From Myxococcales bacterium 68-20 (GTDB lineage: Bacteria; Myxococcota_A; Polyangia; Polyangiales; Polyangiaceae): a stretch of DNA of 64,000 nucleotides. Every line of letters starts with the position of its first letter. Position 1 is the first letter of the stretch. The position numbers and the translations under genes were made by a program. Of this stretch, positions 54,133 through 62,420 are shown one piece after another. Below the pieces are notes generated by a model, which was not told where the DNA came from, made no database searches, and saw nothing but the letters and a program-made list of their open reading frames with translations. Location of the stretch: the NCBI GenBank assembly GCA_001899635.1, contig MKVQ01000048.1, positions 558,001-622,000 on the forward strand, read 5' to 3'.

Positions 54133-54178
54133 GTCCACGCCGTGGACACCACGCCAGCGGGAGGTGTCCACGCCGTGG
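54133..54178. promoter_or_regulatory. Two palindromes in a divergent promoter region
   Basis: GTCCACGCCGTGGAC is at 54133-54147 and GTCCACGCCGTGG at 54166-54178, 33 bp apart. They lie between the divergent desaturase (start 54065) and the membrane/SRPBCC gene (start 54273). Paired dyads about three helical turns apart look like a dimeric repressor or activator site. Regulator unknown. Confidence 0.55.
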
Positions 54179-54272
54179 GCAGCAGCTCTCGCCATCATCA
54201 TCGTCGGCGAGCCCGCCCTACGCTCTACACGGCGTCAGGCACGCGCGGCATCGACCTTGCGACAGGGCGGGC

Positions 54273-55364
54273 ATGCTCGTCCCCTCGGTCCTCTTGCTCG
54301 TCATCGGCTCGCTCGGTGCGTTCGACATCGCCTGGTTCCACACGTACAAGGGACGTCTCGTCGAGAAGGCCGAATGCCGGAGCGAGGTCGTCCTCCACGT
54401 GATCCGCGGCGTCGTCTACGCGGTGCAGTTCGTCGTGGTGCCGAACGTCGAGATGCGAGGCCGCTGGCTCGCGCTGCTCGCCCTACTCTTCGCGATCGAC
54501 ATCGTCGTCGGAGTCGCCGACATCCTGGTCGAACCGAAGAGCCGAGCTCCTCGAGGCGGTTTGTCCGGCGGCGAGTACCTCGTCCACATGGTCCTCAGCG
54601 TTCTCGTCGGCGCCGAGCTCTGCTCCGTCGCCGCGCACGCGTTCCCGCTCGCGCACGAGCCGACGGCGATCGCGATCGTGTCGAGCGTACCGACGTGGCT
54701 CCGCGCCCTGCTCGGCGCGATGGCCGTCGGGTCGCTCTCCTGCGCAGTCGTCGAGGGGCTGATGCTCGGCGAGTCCCGGCGCAGCGCTGCTGCTCCGATC
54801 CACGTGCGCGTCCGCCTGCGTGCGCCGCTCGAGCGCGTCTGGAACGTAACGCAGGACCATCGCCTTCACCCGAGCTGGGACCACCGCTTCGATCGCATCG
54901 TCATGGGCCATGCATCCGACGACGACGCCCTCCCCGTCGGGAGCCCCGATCCGCGCATCGGGACCGGCACCACGATGCGCTACGAGAAGCGCGTGCTCGG
55001 CGTGACCATCGGCGGCTGGGGTCGCTACGACCTCCACAAGCCGATGCGCCAGTCGACGTTCGCCTTCGGCTCCGACGATCCGCGTTCGCTCATCGCACGC
55101 GGCGCCGGCCTCTGGCTCTACTCCGACGTCGGTGATGGTCGCGTCGAGATGTCGACGTCGTACACCTACGAGGTCCGGTGGGGCGTCTTCGGACGTCTCT
55201 TCGACCGCCTCGTCTTCCGCCCGCTGTTTCAGCTCTACACCGAGGCGAGCTTCCGCCGGCTCGCCCGCGACTACTTCGGCGAGCGAAGGCCGCTCGTGCT
55301 CGGCCGCGACGGTCGCCGGCCGAAGCGCTTCGCCGTGCCTGCCCGCGTCGCGGCCGTGTCGTGA
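54273..55364 (+). CDS. Membrane protein with C-terminal SRPBCC (START-like) domain
   Basis: The protein is 363 aa. The N-terminal half has several hydrophobic segments (PSVLLLVIGSLGAFDIAWFH, WLALLALLFAIDIVVGV, ALLGAMAVGSLSCAVVEGLM). From about residue 175 a soluble lipid-binding-like domain begins: IHVRVRLRAPLERVWNVTQD, HPSWDHRFDRIV and VEMSTSYTYEVRWGVFGRLF, the SRPBCC pattern. It overlaps the histidine kinase by GTGA (55361-55364), so it may be a sensory input for that system. Confidence 0.78.
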   Translation: MLVPSVLLLVIGSLGAFDIAWFHTYKGRLVEKAECRSEVVLHVIRGVVYAVQFVVVPNVEMRGRWLALLALLFAIDIVVGVADILVEPKSRAPRGGLSGGEYLVHMVLSVLVGAELCSVAAHAFPLAHEPTAIAIVSSVPTWLRALLGAMAVGSLSCAVVEGLMLGESRRSAAAPIHVRVRLRAPLERVWNVTQDHRLHPSWDHRFDRIVMGHASDDDALPVGSPDPRIGTGTTMRYEKRVLGVTIGGWGRYDLHKPMRQSTFAFGSDDPRSLIARGAGLWLYSDVGDGRVEMSTSYTYEVRWGVFGRLFDRLVFRPLFQLYTEASFRRLARDYFGERRPLVLGRDGRRPKRFAVPARVAAVS

Positions 55365-56947
55365 TACCCAAGGAGTTGGTGTCGCTCTCGACCTACGCGC
55401 TCCTGTCGCTCTGGGCGGCGACGCTCGCCGTGGGGTTCTCGGCGCTCCGCATGGGCCGCGCGAGAGCACGCCCCATGGCCCTGCCGTCCCTCTTTCTCGG
55501 AGGATGGGTGGCCGGCCTCGTCCTGCTCGAGACCCGCGCGGACGCTCTCGCGGAGCGCGTGTTGCCGCTCGGTGTCCTCCTTGCCGGCGCGTATGCGCAG
55601 GCGACGTCGGCCCTCGCCGGATCGACGCGCACCGTCGTCCGCGTCGTCTGGATCGGAGCGATCGCGGTCGCGCTCCTCGGGCTCGCCGCGCCGCATCTGC
55701 TCTACGGCCCGGGCGCGCGCGGACCAGGTCCGCTCTTCTGGCCGCTCGGCATCGTGATGGCGACCGGCTCGCTCACGATGCAGGCGCGGATCTTCCTCCT
55801 CGCGCGTGAGGCTCCTCCCGGAGAGCGCATGCTGCGCGGAGCGCTCGCCGTCTCGAACACCTTCGCGGCGATGGGAGGGGCGGGCGCGATCGCGCTCCAT
55901 GTGACCGGTCTCGCGCCCGTCGGGCTCGCATCGGTCCCGCTCTTCGTCTCCGTCATCGCCTCCGCGGTCGCAGTGCATCAAGCCGAGCCGCCTCGGGTGC
56001 GCGCGATGATCCTGCAGTCGTTCATCCTCGGAGCGGTCACCGCATGCGTCACCGCGTTCGCGCTCGCCGGGCTCTATGCGCTCGTGCCGCGAATCGCGCC
56101 CGGCGTGGCGCTCGACTCTCCCGTCGGACTCCTGTTGCTCTTCTTCCTCGCGCTGCCGCTCGATCCGCTGCGGCAGGCAGCGATCGATCGCGTCTCGGTG
56201 GCGTGGTTCGCACGACCGATCGCGGCGCGCGAGCTCTCCGTCGCGGTGGAGGCCGAAGAGGCACGCGCCGATCAAGCCGAACGTCTCGCCGAGCTCGGAC
56301 GGATGGCGAGCGCCGTGGCCCACGAGCTGCGCAATCCGCTCGGCGTCGTCCTCGCCGAGGCGAAGCTGCTCGAGCGCGAGGGCGCGAGCACCGAGTCGAT
56401 CGCCGCGATCAGACACGAGGTCGATCGCGCGCGCCGCTTCATGGATGATCTCCTCCGCTACGCGCGGCCGCGACCGCTGGAGGCGACCGAGATCGACGTC
56501 GCCGAGGCGGCACGGCGCGGCGCCTCGCGGGCTCGACTCGCGCTCGGCTTCGAGGAGGGTCGCGTCGTGTTCGCGCCCCCGGACGTCCGCACCACGATCG
56601 AAGCCGATCCGGATGCGGTCGCCGACGTCGTCGCGAACCTCGTCGGGAACGCGCTGATCGCGACCAAGGACACGAACGGCTCGGTGCACATCGCGATCGA
56701 GCCGGACGCGAAGCACGTCGCCCTAGTAGTGACCGACGATGGCCCCGGTGTCCCCGCCGAGATCGATGCTCGCCTCTTCACCGCCTTCACGACGGGAAGA
56801 GGGCGCGACGCTGCGCATCCGGGAACCGGCCTCGGCCTCGCGATCTGCGCGCGCCTCGTCGAGCGTCACGGCGGTTCGATCCGTCACGAGCGTCCCGAGC
56901 GCGGCGCGCGCTTCATCGCGACCTTCCCACGCACCATCGTGCGCTAA
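55361..56947 (+). CDS. Membrane histidine kinase
   Basis: The protein is 528 aa with a GTG start inside a GTGA overlap. Seven or eight hydrophobic segments fill residues ~1-270. The dimerisation box is SAVAHELRNPLGVVLAEAK with the phospho-acceptor His321. The ATPase part shows DVVANLVGNALIAT (N box), VTDDGPGVPAEI (G1) and HPGTGLGLAICARLVERHGG (G2). All core motifs are intact. The matching regulator gene (59090) would normally follow, but a LysR/AKR cassette now separates them; a stump of the regulator remains directly after the kinase. Confidence 0.92.
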   Translation: MIPKELVSLSTYALLSLWAATLAVGFSALRMGRARARPMALPSLFLGGWVAGLVLLETRADALAERVLPLGVLLAGAYAQATSALAGSTRTVVRVVWIGAIAVALLGLAAPHLLYGPGARGPGPLFWPLGIVMATGSLTMQARIFLLAREAPPGERMLRGALAVSNTFAAMGGAGAIALHVTGLAPVGLASVPLFVSVIASAVAVHQAEPPRVRAMILQSFILGAVTACVTAFALAGLYALVPRIAPGVALDSPVGLLLLFFLALPLDPLRQAAIDRVSVAWFARPIAARELSVAVEAEEARADQAERLAELGRMASAVAHELRNPLGVVLAEAKLLEREGASTESIAAIRHEVDRARRFMDDLLRYARPRPLEATEIDVAEAARRGASRARLALGFEEGRVVFAPPDVRTTIEADPDAVADVVANLVGNALIATKDTNGSVHIAIEPDAKHVALVVTDDGPGVPAEIDARLFTAFTTGRGRDAAHPGTGLGLAICARLVERHGGSIRHERPERGARFIATFPRTIVR

Positions 56948-57019
56948 CCTGACGGCGATGGCGCGCGAGAAGGTCCTCCTCGTCGACGACGATCCCGGCT
57001 TCCGCCGCGCGTGGACGCG
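56908..57019 (+). repeat. Left 112-bp direct repeat around the LysR/AKR cassette
   Basis: It matches 59040-59151 with three mismatches seen by eye, same orientation, offset 2132. It spans the kinase 3' end, the 10-bp spacer and the first ~21 codons of the regulator gene. Confidence 0.95.
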
Positions 57020-57146
57020 TGCGCCACAAGCTCGCCGCCGAGCATCACTTCCTGCCGTCCGCGCGGATGAAATCGACGAAGGCGCGAAGCGCGGCCGACA
57101 TGTGACGACGGCTCGGGTAGTAGAGAAAGGGGCCGGGGAAGCGTAG
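56958..57146 (+). pseudogene. 5' stump of the response-regulator gene
   Basis: The ATG opens MAREKVLLVDDDPGFRRAWT, identical to the first 20 residues of the regulator at 59090. After residue ~21 the match ends and the frame runs 40 codons of unrelated sequence to a stop. It has the Asp triad start but no phosphorylation Asp or ATPase. A leftover of the cassette insertion; it overlaps the 3' end of the LysR gene on the other strand. Confidence 0.9.
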
Positions 57147-57950
57147 CCACCAACGCTCCAGAATCGGCTTCAAGGCGCCGCTCTCGAGGTGCGGCTGTAG
57201 CCAGTCCTCGAAGAAGTAGAGGATACCGGTGCCCGCGATGGCGGCAGCGACCAGGAGGTCCGATGCATTCCCGAGGTTGCCGACGAGCGGGCCGGGCGGA
57301 TCGATCTTCAGGACCTCTCCGTCGCGCTCGAACTGCCACGCAATGGGTGCCCCGCCCGGGAAGCGAACGCGCAGACACGCGTGCTCGAGCAGCTTGCGCG
57401 GGTGGCTCGGGCGTCCGCGTCGTTCGAGGTAGGCGGCCGACGCCGCCAGCGCGAAGCGCTGCTCGCGCGGACCAATGGGGACCGCGATCATGTCCTTCTC
57501 GAGCGTCTCTGCGTAACGAATGCCCGCGTCGCAGCCCGCCGCGAGAATGTCGACCAGCTCGTCGTCCGCCGTCACTTCGACGCGGATATCGGGATAGGCG
57601 GCGAGGAATGGCGGCAAGATCCGAGGGAGCACGACCCGCGCCGCAACGGTGGGAACGTTCAATCGCAGCGTACCGGCCGGCTGATCGCGAGAGCTCTTCA
57701 CGACGTCGAGCGCCGACGCAATTTCAGCGAGCGCGGGGCCGAGCCGATCGAGGAGGCGTGCCCCCGCCTCCGTCGGCGCGACGCTGCGGGTCGTGCGATG
57801 GAGAAGGCGAACGCCGACCTCGGTCTCCAGCCTTCGCACTGCCTCGCTCGCGCTCGACGCGCTCGTGCCGCTCGCGCGACTCGCCTCGCGGAAGCCGCCG
57901 GCGCGCGCCACCGCGGCGAAGACTCGGACGTCGTCGAGATTGACTGCCAC
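57045..57950 (-). CDS. LysR-family transcriptional regulator
   Basis: The protein is about 301 aa from GTG 57950 (VAVNLDDVRVFAAVARAGGF), with GGAAGG near position -8; a start at 57989 is less likely. The winged helix-turn-helix spans residues ~5-60 (TSASSASEAVRRLETEVGVR). The effector domain (AGTLRLNVPTVAARVVLPRI, DAGIRYAETLEKDMIAVPIG) is complete, of the type found in regulators of oxidoreductases. It is divergent from the aldo-keto reductase gene, 75 bp away, and probably regulates it. It lies inside the cassette bounded by 112-bp repeats. Confidence 0.92.
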   Translation of the reverse strand: MAVNLDDVRVFAAVARAGGFREASRASGTSASSASEAVRRLETEVGVRLLHRTTRSVAPTEAGARLLDRLGPALAEIASALDVVKSSRDQPAGTLRLNVPTVAARVVLPRILPPFLAAYPDIRVEVTADDELVDILAAGCDAGIRYAETLEKDMIAVPIGPREQRFALAASAAYLERRGRPSHPRKLLEHACLRVRFPGGAPIAWQFERDGEVLKIDPPGPLVGNLGNASDLLVAAAIAGTGILYFFEDWLQPHLESGALKPILERWWLRFPGPFLYYPSRRHMSAALRAFVDFIRADGRK

Positions 57951-57962
57951 TGTTCGCCCTTC

Positions 57963-58004
57963 CGTACAGGCCGTGCCGATTCGAGCCACTTATCGTACAG
58001 GCCG
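57963..58004. promoter_or_regulatory. Two CGTACAGGCCG direct repeats between LysR and AKR
   Basis: The 11-mer is at 57963-57973 and 57994-58004, 31 bp apart (about three turns). They occupy the shared promoter of the divergent LysR and AKR genes, so they may be the LysR recognition and activation sites. Confidence 0.5.
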
Positions 58005-58025
58005 CCCCGGCCTACCGTCTACGTC

Positions 58026-58907
58026 ATGACGAATCTCGCCAAGGTCGGAACCTTCAAGATGGGCAGTCGCACGGTGAATCGTTTCGGATACGGCGCCATG
58101 CAGCTCGCCGGCCCGGGCGTGTTCGGGCCGCCGAAGGACCGCAACGCCGCGCTCGCCGTGCTGCGCGAGGCGGTGAGGCACGGCGTCGACCACATCGACA
58201 CGAGCGACGTGTACGGACCGCACGTCACCAATCAGATCCTTCGCGAGGCGCTGCATCCGTATCCGAAGGATCTGGTGATCGCCACGAAGGTCGGAGCGAA
58301 ACGCGGTCCGCAGGGGTCCTGGGACCCGGCGTTCTCCGCCGAGGACATCACGAGCGCGGTCGAGGACAACCTCCGGAATCTCGGCGTCGACGTGCTCGAG
58401 GTCGTGAACCTGCGCGTCATGTTCAACGCGCAGGGCCCCGCGGAGGGCTCGATCGCGGCGCCGCTCTCCGCGCTCGTGAAGCTGCAGCGCGAGGGCAAGG
58501 TCCGTCACATCGGTCTCAGCAACGTGACCGCGAAGCAGGTCGAAGAGGGGCGCGCGATGACCGAGATCGTGTGCGTGCAGAACCTGTACAACCTCGCGCA
58601 CCGGCACGACGACGCGCTGATCGACACCCTCGCCGAGGCCGGCATCGCGTACGTGCCGTTCTTCCCGCTCGGAGGCTTCTCACCGCTGCAGTCCTCGACG
58701 CTGTCCGACGTCGCGCACCAGCTCCGCGCGACGCCGATGCAGGTCGCGCTCGCGTGGCTCCTCCGGCGCTCGCCGAACATCCTTCTCATCCCCGGGACGT
58801 CGAGCGTCGAGCACCTGCGCGAGAACCTCGCCGCGGCCGATCTCGAGCTGCCCGACGACGCGATGAAGGCGCTCGATCGTATCTACAGCGACGCTCGCTT
58901 GCGTTGA
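58026..58907 (+). CDS. Aldo/keto reductase
   Basis: The protein is 293 aa. The AKR barrel signatures are present: FGYGAMQLAGPGVFG, VDHIDTSDVYGPHVTN (catalytic Asp and Tyr), DLVIATKVGAK (Lys), KVRHIGLSNVTAKQVEE and LLIPGTSSVEHLRENLAAAD (cofactor loop). In place of the common catalytic His strand it has VVNLRVM, a substitution that as far as I recall is shared by a subset of AKRs. It should use NAD(P)H to reduce a carbonyl. It is divergent from, and probably controlled by, the LysR gene. Confidence 0.92.
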   Translation: MTNLAKVGTFKMGSRTVNRFGYGAMQLAGPGVFGPPKDRNAALAVLREAVRHGVDHIDTSDVYGPHVTNQILREALHPYPKDLVIATKVGAKRGPQGSWDPAFSAEDITSAVEDNLRNLGVDVLEVVNLRVMFNAQGPAEGSIAAPLSALVKLQREGKVRHIGLSNVTAKQVEEGRAMTEIVCVQNLYNLAHRHDDALIDTLAEAGIAYVPFFPLGGFSPLQSSTLSDVAHQLRATPMQVALAWLLRRSPNILLIPGTSSVEHLRENLAAADLELPDDAMKALDRIYSDARLR

Positions 58908-59039
58908 CCGCCCCCGCAGTAGTGTTGATGCCCTTGCCCAATCCGCTCTCGGGCGTTGCGCGAGGCGGCTGAGGCACGCCTTCACGAAGGACCTTCAAGG
59001 GCGCACGGCCCCGCCGGCGCCGCGATGACGCGGCATAGC

Positions 59040-59151
59040 GCGCTTCGTCGCCACCTTCCCACGCACCATCGTGCGGTAACCTGACGGCGATGGCGCGCGA
59101 GAAGGTCCTCCTCGTCGACGACGATCCCGGCTTCCGCCGCGCGTGGACGCG
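59040..59151 (+). repeat. Right 112-bp direct repeat
   Basis: Partner of 56908-57019. This copy leads into the intact regulator gene. It also encodes the kinase C-terminus (VATFPRTIVR then stop) out of context. Confidence 0.95.
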
Positions 59152-60463
59152 CATCCTCGCAGCGGACGGCTTCGACGTGATCGAAGCCGCGTCCGCGCCC
59201 GATGCGCTCGCCGCCTTCGAGCGCGCGAAGCCGCGGCTCGTCGTCCTCGACCTCATGCTGCCTCCTTCGGGAACGCCCGAAGCCGGTGCGGAGCTCCTCG
59301 AGCGGATGCTCGGCCTCTCCGCCGACGCGAAGCTGATCGTCGTCTCGGGCACGGGGGAGACCGCGCTCTCGCTCGCGCTGGTCCGCCGAGGCGCCTACGA
59401 CTTCCTCGCGAAGCCGGTCGACCCCGACGTGCTATCGGCCGTCCTCGCGCGCGCACACGCGCGGCTCGCGCTCGAAGATCGCGTGCGCGATCTCGAGACC
59501 GCGCTGCCGCCGCGTGCAGGCGGGCCGCTTGGTAGCGCACCGGCGTTCCTCGAAGCGAAGACGCTCGCGACCCGCGCCGCGGCGAGCGACGTCCCCGTCC
59601 TCCTCACCGGCGAGTCCGGCACGGGAAAGGAGGTCTTCGCGCGCCTGATCCACGAGCAGAGCCGGCGCGTGAAGGCGCCGTTCGTCGCGGTGAACTGCGG
59701 CGCGATCACGCCGACGCTCCTCGAGTCGACGCTGTTCGGTCACAAGCGGGGCGCGTTCACGGGGGCGACATCGGACGCGAAGGGCTTGTTCATCGAGGCC
59801 GACGGCGGCACCCTCTTCCTCGACGAGATCGGGGACCTCGCCGGCGATCTCCAGGTGAAGCTCCTCCGCGCGCTCGAAGCACGCGAGGTCCTCCCCGTCG
59901 GCGCGAGCAAGCCGGTGCAGATCGACGTGCGCTTCGTCTCGGCGACCCATCGCCCGCTCGCGGAGCTCGTCGCAGCAAAGACGTTCCGTGACGATCTCTA
60001 CTGGCGCGTCCGCGGGATCGAGGTAGGGCTCCCGAGGCTGGTCGACCGCCCCGGCGACGTCCTCTTGCTCGCGCAACACTTCCTCAACCAGGCGCGCGCC
60101 CTCGTCCCCGGATCGCGCGAGCCGCGGTTGTCGGCCGATGCGCAGCGCTGCCTCGAACGTCATGCGTGGCCGGGCAACCTGCGCGAGCTCCGAAACGAGA
60201 TGCAGCGCGCGCTCGTCCTCTCCGGCGGCCGTTCGGAGATCCTGCCGGAGGATCTCTCCCCCGAGGTGCGCGGCGTGACCGCGTCTCCCGAGGAAGGCGA
60301 GCTCGAAGGGGCGACGCTCGAGGAGAAGGTCGCCGCGCTCGAGCGCCGCGAGATCCTCCGCGCCCTCGGCGAGACGAAGGGCAACAAGAGCCAGACCGCC
60401 GAGCGCCTCGGCCTCTCGCGCCAAGGCCTCCTCAACAAGATGGCGCGCTTCGGGATCCGCTAG
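59090..60463 (+). CDS. NtrC-family sigma-54 response regulator
   Basis: The protein is 457 aa. The receiver domain has the acidic pair Asp10-Asp12, phospho-acceptor Asp54 (VVLDLML) and Lys108 (LAKP). The AAA+ domain carries Walker A GESGTGK (174-180), the sigma-54-contacting loop GAFTGA (221-226), Walker B DEIGD (245-249) and the sensor and arginine blocks (WPGNLRELRNEMQRALVL). The Fis-type helix-turn-helix closes the chain (NKSQTAERLGLSRQGLLNKM). It should activate sigma-54 promoters when phosphorylated by the kinase encoded 2.1 kb upstream. No ribosome site change results from the insertion, because the repeat recreated its 5' end. Confidence 0.95.
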   Translation: MAREKVLLVDDDPGFRRAWTRILAADGFDVIEAASAPDALAAFERAKPRLVVLDLMLPPSGTPEAGAELLERMLGLSADAKLIVVSGTGETALSLALVRRGAYDFLAKPVDPDVLSAVLARAHARLALEDRVRDLETALPPRAGGPLGSAPAFLEAKTLATRAAASDVPVLLTGESGTGKEVFARLIHEQSRRVKAPFVAVNCGAITPTLLESTLFGHKRGAFTGATSDAKGLFIEADGGTLFLDEIGDLAGDLQVKLLRALEAREVLPVGASKPVQIDVRFVSATHRPLAELVAAKTFRDDLYWRVRGIEVGLPRLVDRPGDVLLLAQHFLNQARALVPGSREPRLSADAQRCLERHAWPGNLRELRNEMQRALVLSGGRSEILPEDLSPEVRGVTASPEEGELEGATLEEKVAALERREILRALGETKGNKSQTAERLGLSRQGLLNKMARFGIR

Positions 60464-60510
60464 GCGCCCGAACACGCTGTCTGGAGAGCGCCCTGGCGCG
60501 GCAGGGTCGG

Positions 60511-60621
60511 ATGATCTTCGCGTTCGTCGTGGCAGCGCTTCTCACACTGCCGTGCGTCGTCGGGCTTGCCGGGATCGTCGCGCGGCCGTCCGTCGCCCGA
60601 CAATCTCAGGGCGCGCCCTGA
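60511..60621 (+). CDS. Possible small membrane peptide, 36 aa
   Basis: MIFAFVVAALLTLPCVVGLA followed by GIVARPSVARQSQGAP would be a single hydrophobic helix with a short tail. No strong ribosome site is seen. It sits between the response regulator and the cyclophilin. Weakly supported. Confidence 0.25.
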   Translation: MIFAFVVAALLTLPCVVGLAGIVARPSVARQSQGAP

Positions 60622-60679
60622 GCGCCGAAGGCACGAGCATCGCCGCGAGCCGTCAGCGCTCGGTGGAGCCGCTCCGCGA

Positions 60680-61450
60680 TCAGCGCGAGATCTCGATCCG
60701 GTCGATCGTGACCGGACTGATCGGGCGATCGTCGCTGCTCTTCGGCACCCTCGCGATGTCACTCACGACCGAGATGGGCGAGCACTCGCCGAAGATCGTG
60801 TAGTTGCCGTCGAGCTGCCGCGTGGCCGCGTCGGTGATGAAGAACTGCGAGCCGTTCGTGTTCTTTCCTCGGTTGGCCATGCAGAGGAGGCCCGCTCGAT
60901 CGTGCGTCGCGCCCGGCCAGATCTCGTCGACGAGCTCGTAGCCCGGGCCGCCGGCGCCGGTGCCGAGCGGATCTCCGCCCTGGATCATGAAGCCCTTGAT
61001 GATCCGGTGGAACGTGGTCCCGTCGTAGAAGGGCCTCTTCACCCAGCGGCCATCCTGGTTCTGGAACGGTCGCGTTCCGCGTGCCAGTCCCACGAAGCTG
61101 GCGACCGTCACTGGCGCCTTGTCGTCGTAGAGCCGGCAGCGCAGCGTGCCGTGGTTCGTCGTGATCGTCGCCGTCAGCGGCCCGCTCCCTTCGAGCCCGG
61201 CGGTCGCATCGGCGAGGGAGAATTTGCCGCCCGTCGGATCGCTTCCGTCGGGCGAGTCGACTGCGATCTCGGCGACCGGCTCCGAGGGCGCAAGTCGCTC
61301 TCGAGGGGCGGGAGACGCCGGCTCCTCCGGCGCCTCCGGCGCAATCGGCACCAGCTCGTACCGCGGCGGCGGAGCGCCGGGCGGCTTGTCGAGACACGCG
61401 ACCAGGAGGGTCGAGGCAAGCGCGAGCGATGTGAAGCGGATCGAGAGCAT
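60680..61450 (-). CDS. Cyclophilin-type peptidyl-prolyl isomerase lipoprotein
   Basis: The protein is 256 aa. Signal ALASTLLVACLDKP (lipobox Cys), then a Pro/Glu-rich linker. The cyclophilin core starts near residue 95: TATITTNHGTLRCRLYDDKA, the catalytic block TFHRIIKGFMIQGGDP and LLCMANRGKNTNGSQFFITD. The family's usual Trp is not apparent; it reads DGNYTIFGEC. It should catalyse proline isomerisation outside the cytoplasm, probably helping fold exported proteins. Confidence 0.92.
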   Translation of the reverse strand: MLSIRFTSLALASTLLVACLDKPPGAPPPRYELVPIAPEAPEEPASPAPRERLAPSEPVAEIAVDSPDGSDPTGGKFSLADATAGLEGSGPLTATITTNHGTLRCRLYDDKAPVTVASFVGLARGTRPFQNQDGRWVKRPFYDGTTFHRIIKGFMIQGGDPLGTGAGGPGYELVDEIWPGATHDRAGLLCMANRGKNTNGSQFFITDAATRQLDGNYTIFGECSPISVVSDIARVPKSSDDRPISPVTIDRIEISR

Positions 61451-61612
61451 GGCGCCATCCTACTCGGATCGGGCGCCAGTAGTTTGCGCGATGCCTGCGT
61501 GTGCCCGGCGGCGGAGCTCATGCGATGCTGCAGGTTCGAGGGAGGCACGGCCGGTCTCGACACGGTGCTATGCGCGCGCACTCGACGACGGCGAGCGCTA
61601 CACTCGTAGGCC

Positions 61613-62410
61613 GTGGAACGTGTCTTTGCCAGCACCGAGCCTCTCGATGCGAAGGGGCATCGCGTCCTCGTCTGCTCCGATCGGTATGTCGAGCCGACGG
61701 CCGAGCGCGTTCTTCCCGACGGCGCGGTGCACCTGATCTTCAACTTCGGAGACCGACAGGCGGGCGAGCGCGGCGCCGAGCTCGCGTGCTTGGCGATGGG
61801 CGCAACGTGCACGCCGACCCGGATCGTGCTCACCGGCGCGGTCGAACAGTTGTGCGTGCGCCTACGCGTTGGCGCTGCCTCGGCGGTCCTCGGCGTTCCG
61901 GCTGGCGAGCTGGCCGATCAGGGCGTCGCGCTCGACGCGATCTGGGGTGCGGATGCCACCGAGATGCTCGAACGCCTCCACGCCTTGCCACACGGCACTG
62001 CGCGCGCGGCCCTCCTCACGGAGCTTCTGCGCGCGCGCGCCCGTCGCGCCGACGCGCCGTCTCGCCCGACGCTCGAAGCGGTGCGCCGAATCGCGGCGTC
62101 CGGCGGTCGAATCCGGGTGCGGGAGCTCGCCAACGACCTCGGCCTCGGCGAGCGACGTTTGCAGCAGCTGTTCCACCAGCACGTGGGCTTGTCACCGCGG
62201 GCGATATGTCGACTGGCTCGCTTTCGCGACGTGCTCGGTCGATGCAGCCGGCGGAAGCAAGCCTGGGCGGAGCTCGCGCTCGACGGCGGCTTCTACGGTC
62301 AGGCTCACTTCTCGAACGAGATCCGGGCGTTCACCGGCCTCACCCCCGGCGACCTCGCGCGCTCCGGAGATTTCGGGTTCCTCCAAGAAGACTGCCTCGC
62401 GCGCAGCTAG
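61613..62410 (+). CDS. AraC-family transcriptional regulator
   Basis: The protein is 265 aa with a GTG start. The N-terminal part (YVEPTAERVLPDGAVHLIFN) matches the DUF6597-like sensor common in AraC-family regulators. The C-terminal helix-turn-helix pair is RVRELANDLGLGERRLQQLF and DGGFYGQAHFSNEIRAFTGL, ending with the conserved TPGDL. It ends 10 nt before the SDR gene, so it is probably co-transcribed with it and may regulate it. Confidence 0.88.
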   Translation: MERVFASTEPLDAKGHRVLVCSDRYVEPTAERVLPDGAVHLIFNFGDRQAGERGAELACLAMGATCTPTRIVLTGAVEQLCVRLRVGAASAVLGVPAGELADQGVALDAIWGADATEMLERLHALPHGTARAALLTELLRARARRADAPSRPTLEAVRRIAASGGRIRVRELANDLGLGERRLQQLFHQHVGLSPRAICRLARFRDVLGRCSRRKQAWAELALDGGFYGQAHFSNEIRAFTGLTPGDLARSGDFGFLQEDCLARS

Positions 62411-62420
62411 GGTCTGTCGC

